From assembly GCF_004348985.1 (NCBI RefSeq), contig NZ_SMKW01000006.1:1-64000 (forward strand): 64,000 nt of DNA, read 5' to 3'. The stretch is from Saccharopolyspora elongata (GTDB taxonomy: Bacteria > Actinomycetota > Actinomycetes > Mycobacteriales > Pseudonocardiaceae). This document shows, one piece after another, positions 60,824 through 64,000 of the stretch (positions are counted from its first letter, which is position 1; every line of letters starts with the position of its first letter). A model generated the notes under the pieces. That model ran no database searches. It was not told the DNA's origin and saw only the letters and a program-made list of their open reading frames with translations. A program made the position numbers and the translations under genes.

Positions 60824-61876
60824 ATGAATCGTGAGCAGCGTGGTGTCGTCAAGGCGGTGTCGGTGATCGCGGCGGCGCTCTGGATCGTGCTCGGATTGCG
60901 TTTCGGCTGGCCGGCGTGGCTGTGGCTGGCGCTGGTCGCCGCGACGTGCGTCGCTCCGTGGGTGATCTTCTGGCGGTACCGGCGCTGGCAGGACCGGAAG
61001 CTCGCGGCGGAGCCGCCGGTCGTCGAAGCCGCCGAACCGCGGGAGCGGCCGCAAGCGGCCGAACGGTCGTTATCGGGCCTGCCGATGCGAAGCGCGCACC
61101 CGGACTACAAGTTCTTGTTCTCCGGCAAGGTGTTCTGGTACTCGAAGCCGGACGCGCCGGGGCTGCCGCACGCCGACCCCGGAGGGCTGGCCATCGACCT
61201 GGTCCTGGAACAGGCCGCCCACTTCGTGGCGGAAGTGCCGCCGGACGAGGGCGAGCTCGCGCAGTACCGGCTGAACGCCGCGCTCGGCGTGGAACGCTCC
61301 GATCCGTCCGGGCGCGTGGCGGCCTGGGCCGGCGACGTGCGGCTCGAACTGCCCGGCTCCGACGCGGACCGGCTGCATCGCCTCGCCGAGGCGCGCAAGC
61401 AGGAAGAGCTCTGGGAACGCGCGCGGAACCACGAGCGCGAAAAGCGCGCCTACCTGGCCGAAGACGTGCTGAAGAATCCCGGCAGCGCGCTCGTCTGGTG
61501 GTTGGCGAGGGAAGACGGCAACGTCGACGAAGCGGTCCGCCAGATCGCCAACCTGCGGAGGCTCACCGCCGCCGCGCACGACACCCGGATCCCGGACCCG
61601 GACCTCCACCCTCCACAGTGGATTACCGCGATGCCGGGCGACCAGCACACGATGCGCTCGTTCCGGCTGGAGGAATTCGAGGTCCAGGGCAGCAGGCCGG
61701 GCGCATCGCAGCACGTGCTGGCCGCGATCGAAGGCCTGGCGACAGGGGAAGAGCGCGCGGCGCTCGGCCGCCGGGTGGCGGAGGTCCTGGCGGCGCACGG
61801 CCACGACGAACTGGCGGAACTGGTCCGAAGCACCTTCGACGCCCGCCCGGAACTCCTGGGCCCCGAAGCACCCTGA
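60824..61876 (+). CDS. Membrane-anchored hypothetical protein
   Basis: This 350-residue protein has two hydrophobic segments at about 8-28 and 30-50 (VVKAVSVIAAALWIVLGLRF, WLWLALVAATCVAPWVIFWR). A long cytoplasmic part follows with a beta-rich region (HPDYKFLFSGKVFWYSKPD) and charged helices (ARKQEELWERARNHEREKRA). Similar proteins occur widely in actinobacteria without function. ATG at 60824 has GGAGG 7 nt upstream. A 19-bp hairpin follows the stop. Confidence 0.75.
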   Translation: MNREQRGVVKAVSVIAAALWIVLGLRFGWPAWLWLALVAATCVAPWVIFWRYRRWQDRKLAAEPPVVEAAEPRERPQAAERSLSGLPMRSAHPDYKFLFSGKVFWYSKPDAPGLPHADPGGLAIDLVLEQAAHFVAEVPPDEGELAQYRLNAALGVERSDPSGRVAAWAGDVRLELPGSDADRLHRLAEARKQEELWERARNHEREKRAYLAEDVLKNPGSALVWWLAREDGNVDEAVRQIANLRRLTAAAHDTRIPDPDLHPPQWITAMPGDQHTMRSFRLEEFEVQGSRPGASQHVLAAIEGLATGEERAALGRRVAEVLAAHGHDELAELVRSTFDARPELLGPEAP

Positions 61877-61897
61877 CGGGCTGCGGGCGCGGCTGGG

Positions 61898-61941
61898 TCG
61901 TGAGTGCTTTGGATCGTGATAGCGATCCAAAGCACTCACGA
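61898..61941. terminator. CGTGAGTG hairpin, 19-bp perfect stem
   Basis: TCGTGAGTGCTTTGGATCG (61898-61916) and its complement (61923-61941) surround a 6-nt loop. It lies 21 bp after the membrane-protein stop. The arm motif recurs at 8040 and 18677. Confidence 0.8.
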
Positions 61942-62050
61942 TCCCGAGGCTGCGGGCCGGATTTCGCCAGGCCAGGGGCCGTGCGAACTCTTGTCTGCTA
62001 CGGAGCCTGTCCGAGATCTGCCGGAGTGCGGGTGCGGCAGGGCGGGTGGG

Positions 62051-62118
62051 GCGCCGTTTTCGCGCGAAACCGTCATCCGGCAGGCGTGGGGAACGCCGTT
62101 TTCGCGCGAAAACGGCGC
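62051..62118. repeat. Paired TTTCGCGCGAAA palindrome element, locus 2
   Basis: Cores are at 62058-62069 and 62100-62111, start to start 42 bp. Flanks extend this to a perfect 19-bp inverted repeat. CAGGCGTGGGG lies between. The rest of 61942-62253 holds no gene that I can support. Confidence 0.75.
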
Positions 62119-62253
62119 GGAGAATAAGATGCCGAACAGCCGCTATCGCGACACGAAGCACGCACGCCCCCGGAATTGCAGAAGCGTCGCTTCATAGGGG
62201 ATCGGGTGCCATGCCGCCGCGCTCCACCGCCGGACGATGCCCGAGCCAACCGT

Positions 62254-63141
62254 TCAACAGCCGGCGCAGCGCTCGGCGAGGGCTATCGCGTCGTGGGGTG
62301 CGTGGGCCTTCACGTCGTTGTCGAAGTACGCGTAGACGTCTCGGCCCTTGGTCGTTGGGGCCGGGGCGGCGACCGTGTGCTTGGTCTTGGGGCATTTGCC
62401 CTCGTGCCACGACCTGATCAACTTCGCCCAGTGGTCCAGGTCCTTGGCGCTGTAGCCGCTGGCGTACAGCTCCTCGGCGCCGTGGAAGCGGAGGTAGACG
62501 AAGTCGCTCGTGACGTCCTCCAGGTGCGGCCAGGCCCCCGCCGCGTCCGCCACCACCAGGCCGATGTCGTGGCTGCGGAGCAGCTCGACCGCCTCGGCGG
62601 AGGCGAAGCCGGGATGGCGGACCTCCAGCGCGTGGCGCAGCGGCCGATCCGCGTCGGTCTCGGTGAGCGAGCGGCCCGCGAGCCGATCGTCGTGCCGAGC
62701 GGCCAGCGCAGCGGCCGCGGCGGTGCTCCGGGGGAGGAGGCGGAAGAACGCCGTCAGGCGTTCGACGTCGACGCCCAGCGACGGCGGGAGCTGCCAGAGC
62801 AGCGGCCCGAGCTTCGAGCCGAGGGCGAGGATGCCGGAGGCGAAGAAGTTCGCCAGCGGCGTTTCGGCGTCGTGGAGCCTTTTCATGTGGGTGATGTAGC
62901 GGCTTCCCTTGACCGCGAACAGGAAGTCGTCCGGGGTCTGCTCCGCCCAGCGGCGGTAGGTGTGCGGGCGTTGCAGGGAGTAGAACGACGCGTTGATCTC
63001 CGCCGAGCCGAGTCGGCTCGAGAGGTACTCCAGTTCGGCGCCGCGGCGCAGATCGCGCGGGTAGAACGGACCGTGCCAGGGGCCGTACACCCAACCGGAC
63101 GTGCCGATCCGGATCCTGCGCGATGCGGAACGAGCTCGCAT
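62254..63141 (-). CDS. DUF72-family protein
   Basis: This TIM-barrel protein of about 295 residues has the DUF72 landmarks RIRIGTSGWVYGPWHGPFYP at the N-terminus, EINASFYSLQRPHTYRRWAE and DDFLFAVKGSRYITHMKRL, then LEVRHPGF and FVYLRFHG, and DVYAYFDNDVKAHAPHDA near the end. The family has been linked to nucleic-acid endonuclease-like activity but is poorly understood. ATG at 63141 gives the usual N-terminus. Palindrome elements flank the gene on both sides. Confidence 0.88.
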   Translation of the reverse strand: MRARSASRRIRIGTSGWVYGPWHGPFYPRDLRRGAELEYLSSRLGSAEINASFYSLQRPHTYRRWAEQTPDDFLFAVKGSRYITHMKRLHDAETPLANFFASGILALGSKLGPLLWQLPPSLGVDVERLTAFFRLLPRSTAAAAALAARHDDRLAGRSLTETDADRPLRHALEVRHPGFASAEAVELLRSHDIGLVVADAAGAWPHLEDVTSDFVYLRFHGAEELYASGYSAKDLDHWAKLIRSWHEGKCPKTKHTVAAPAPTTKGRDVYAYFDNDVKAHAPHDAIALAERCAGC

Positions 63142-63306
63142 GACCCTTCCCACGGTATCCGCCGGTTCGCCGACCGGCGGGTCTCCGAGCATCGGACTAC
63201 CCACCCCGGCCCGGCGCGGCACGTCCGAACGGGATTTTCCGGTTTGTCCGAGGGCCCGTTTCAGACCGGCGTGCGGGCACGTGGGACGTGGCCGCCTGGA
63301 ACGCAG

Positions 63307-63373
63307 GGCGTCGATTTCGCGCGAAATCGACGCCTCGCGTGGGGGAGGGTTGGCGATTTCGCGCGAAATCGCC
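63307..63373. repeat. Paired TTTCGCGCGAAA palindrome element, locus 3
   Basis: Cores are at 63315-63326 and 63357-63368, start to start 42 bp. Here each half is its own long palindrome: 28 bp at 63307-63334 and 22 bp at 63352-63373. GCGTGGGGG lies between. The gap 63142-63465 has no gene. Confidence 0.75.
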
Positions 63374-63465
63374 CCGGCGTGGGGCGCCGGATGCCTTCGG
63401 ATGAGCCGGGCGGACCATTCTGAAACGAGCTCTGGAATTGGATGCCCTCGGTCAGGCGGCAGTCG

Positions 63466-64000
63466 TCAGCGCAGGGTGACCGGGAGGGTGCGGAGGCCGC
63501 GGTTGCGGAAGGAGTTCCGCCACTGCAGCTCCTCCTCCGGCACCGCCAGCGCTAGGTCCGGGAACCGGCTCAGCAGCGCGCCGAAGCCGATCTCCCCCTC
63601 CATCCGCGCCAGCGACGCCCCGAGGCAGAAGTGCGGCCCGTGGCCGAACGCCAGGTGCGGGTTGTCGGCGCGGTCGAGGTCCAGGCGCTCCGGGTCGGCG
63701 TAGCGGTCCGGGTCGTGGTGCGCCGACACCAGCGAGAGCAGCACCGTCTCCCCGGCCGGGATGGTCACGCCGCCGATCTCGACGTCGGTGACCGGGAACC
63801 GGCGGATCGCCAGCTGCGGCGGGGGATCGAACCGCAGCAATTCGTCCACAGTGGCCGATGTGACTCCGCTGCGGGCTTCGGCGAGCGCCGACGGTCGCGT
63901 CAGCAGCGCGGCGAGCCCGTTGCCCAGCAGGTTCACCGTGTTCTCGTAGCCGGCGAACAGCACGAGGAACGCCGCCGACGTCAGCTCCTCCTCGCTGAGC
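63466..64000 (-). CDS. Cytochrome P450, C-terminal part (runs off the window)
   Basis: Only the last 178 residues are inside the window. The I-helix VLFAGYENTVNLLGNG, ExxR in VDELLRFDPP, and the heme loop FGHGPHFCLGASLARMEG with its Cys are visible, and the protein ends LRTLPVTLR. It is a soluble bacterial P450. The AGYEN variant replaces the usual Thr after the acidic residue with Asn, while a Thr follows one position later. The start lies beyond 64000. Confidence 0.9.
   Translation of the reverse strand, partial: LSEEELTSAAFLVLFAGYENTVNLLGNGLAALLTRPSALAEARSGVTSATVDELLRFDPPPQLAIRRFPVTDVEIGGVTIPAGETVLLSLVSAHHDPDRYADPERLDLDRADNPHLAFGHGPHFCLGASLARMEGEIGFGALLSRFPDLALAVPEEELQWRNSFRNRGLRTLPVTLR

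Overview
The window is high-GC, densely coded DNA from an actinomycete. The gene content (prfB-ftsE-ftsX-smpB-ssrA block, SARP and AfsR-type STAND regulators, several P450s, leaderless TANNNT promoters, tmRNA tag ADKSQREFALAA) and recurring CGTGAGTG hairpins suggest the Pseudonocardiales, possibly Saccharopolyspora. The genus is an inference.

Layout. 0-6.4 kb is conserved core: initiator tRNA, a PadR regulator, RF2, the FtsEX pair, SmpB, an amidohydrolase and tmRNA. SmpB and tmRNA together rescue stalled ribosomes. 6.5-9.1 kb is a rubble zone: a TetR gene scrambled into three pieces, a tautomerase/MarR pair, and remnants of a peptidase and a two-component system. 9.2-18.6 kb holds catabolic and transport units (Lrp regulator, D-aminoacylase-like enzyme with its MFS carrier; LysR/aldo-keto reductase; SDR/MarR). 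18.7-28.8 kb holds a NERD-like helicase, a DUF885 hydrolase, a GNAT enzyme, an MFS pump, a type II NADH dehydrogenase, UdgX and a PaaK-like ligase.

A tRNA-Ala(GGC) at 28.9 kb is followed by about 4 kb of degraded accessory DNA. It contains two integrase remnants, small secreted proteins, a VanZ-like protein and truncated regulators, which suggests a decayed integrative element.

33.8-43.5 kb appears to be a SARP regulon. Three promoters (DUF4097/S9 peptidase, DrrAB-type ABC exporter, P450) each carry four GTGTCAG-like heptads with start-to-start spacing of exactly 12, 11 and 11 bp. The large SARP-ATPase regulator lies inside this set and is divergent from the P450 gene.

43.6-48.5 kb is an unusual four-gene minus-strand operon: STAND ATPase, HAD phosphatase, RpiB-like isomerase and kinase-fold protein. 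48.7-50.2 kb is an MFS exporter behind a 17-codon leader peptide with mutually exclusive hairpins. 51.9-54.4 kb is Fur-catalase-ankyrin. 54.6-55.3 kb is more rubble. 55.6-58.5 kb holds an RHH protein, a frameshifted DUF4097 paralogue and a second P450. 58.5-64 kb holds small hypotheticals, a MarR/PP2C pair with a nonsense codon, a DUF72 protein and the C-terminal part of a third P450.

Intergenic DNA carries three recurrent element types: paired TTTCGCGCGAAA palindromes exactly 42 bp apart at three loci; a family of about 75-180 bp with a terminal hairpin at four loci; and CGTGAGTG hairpins at three loci. All coordinates and motifs were read by eye; no similarity search was run.
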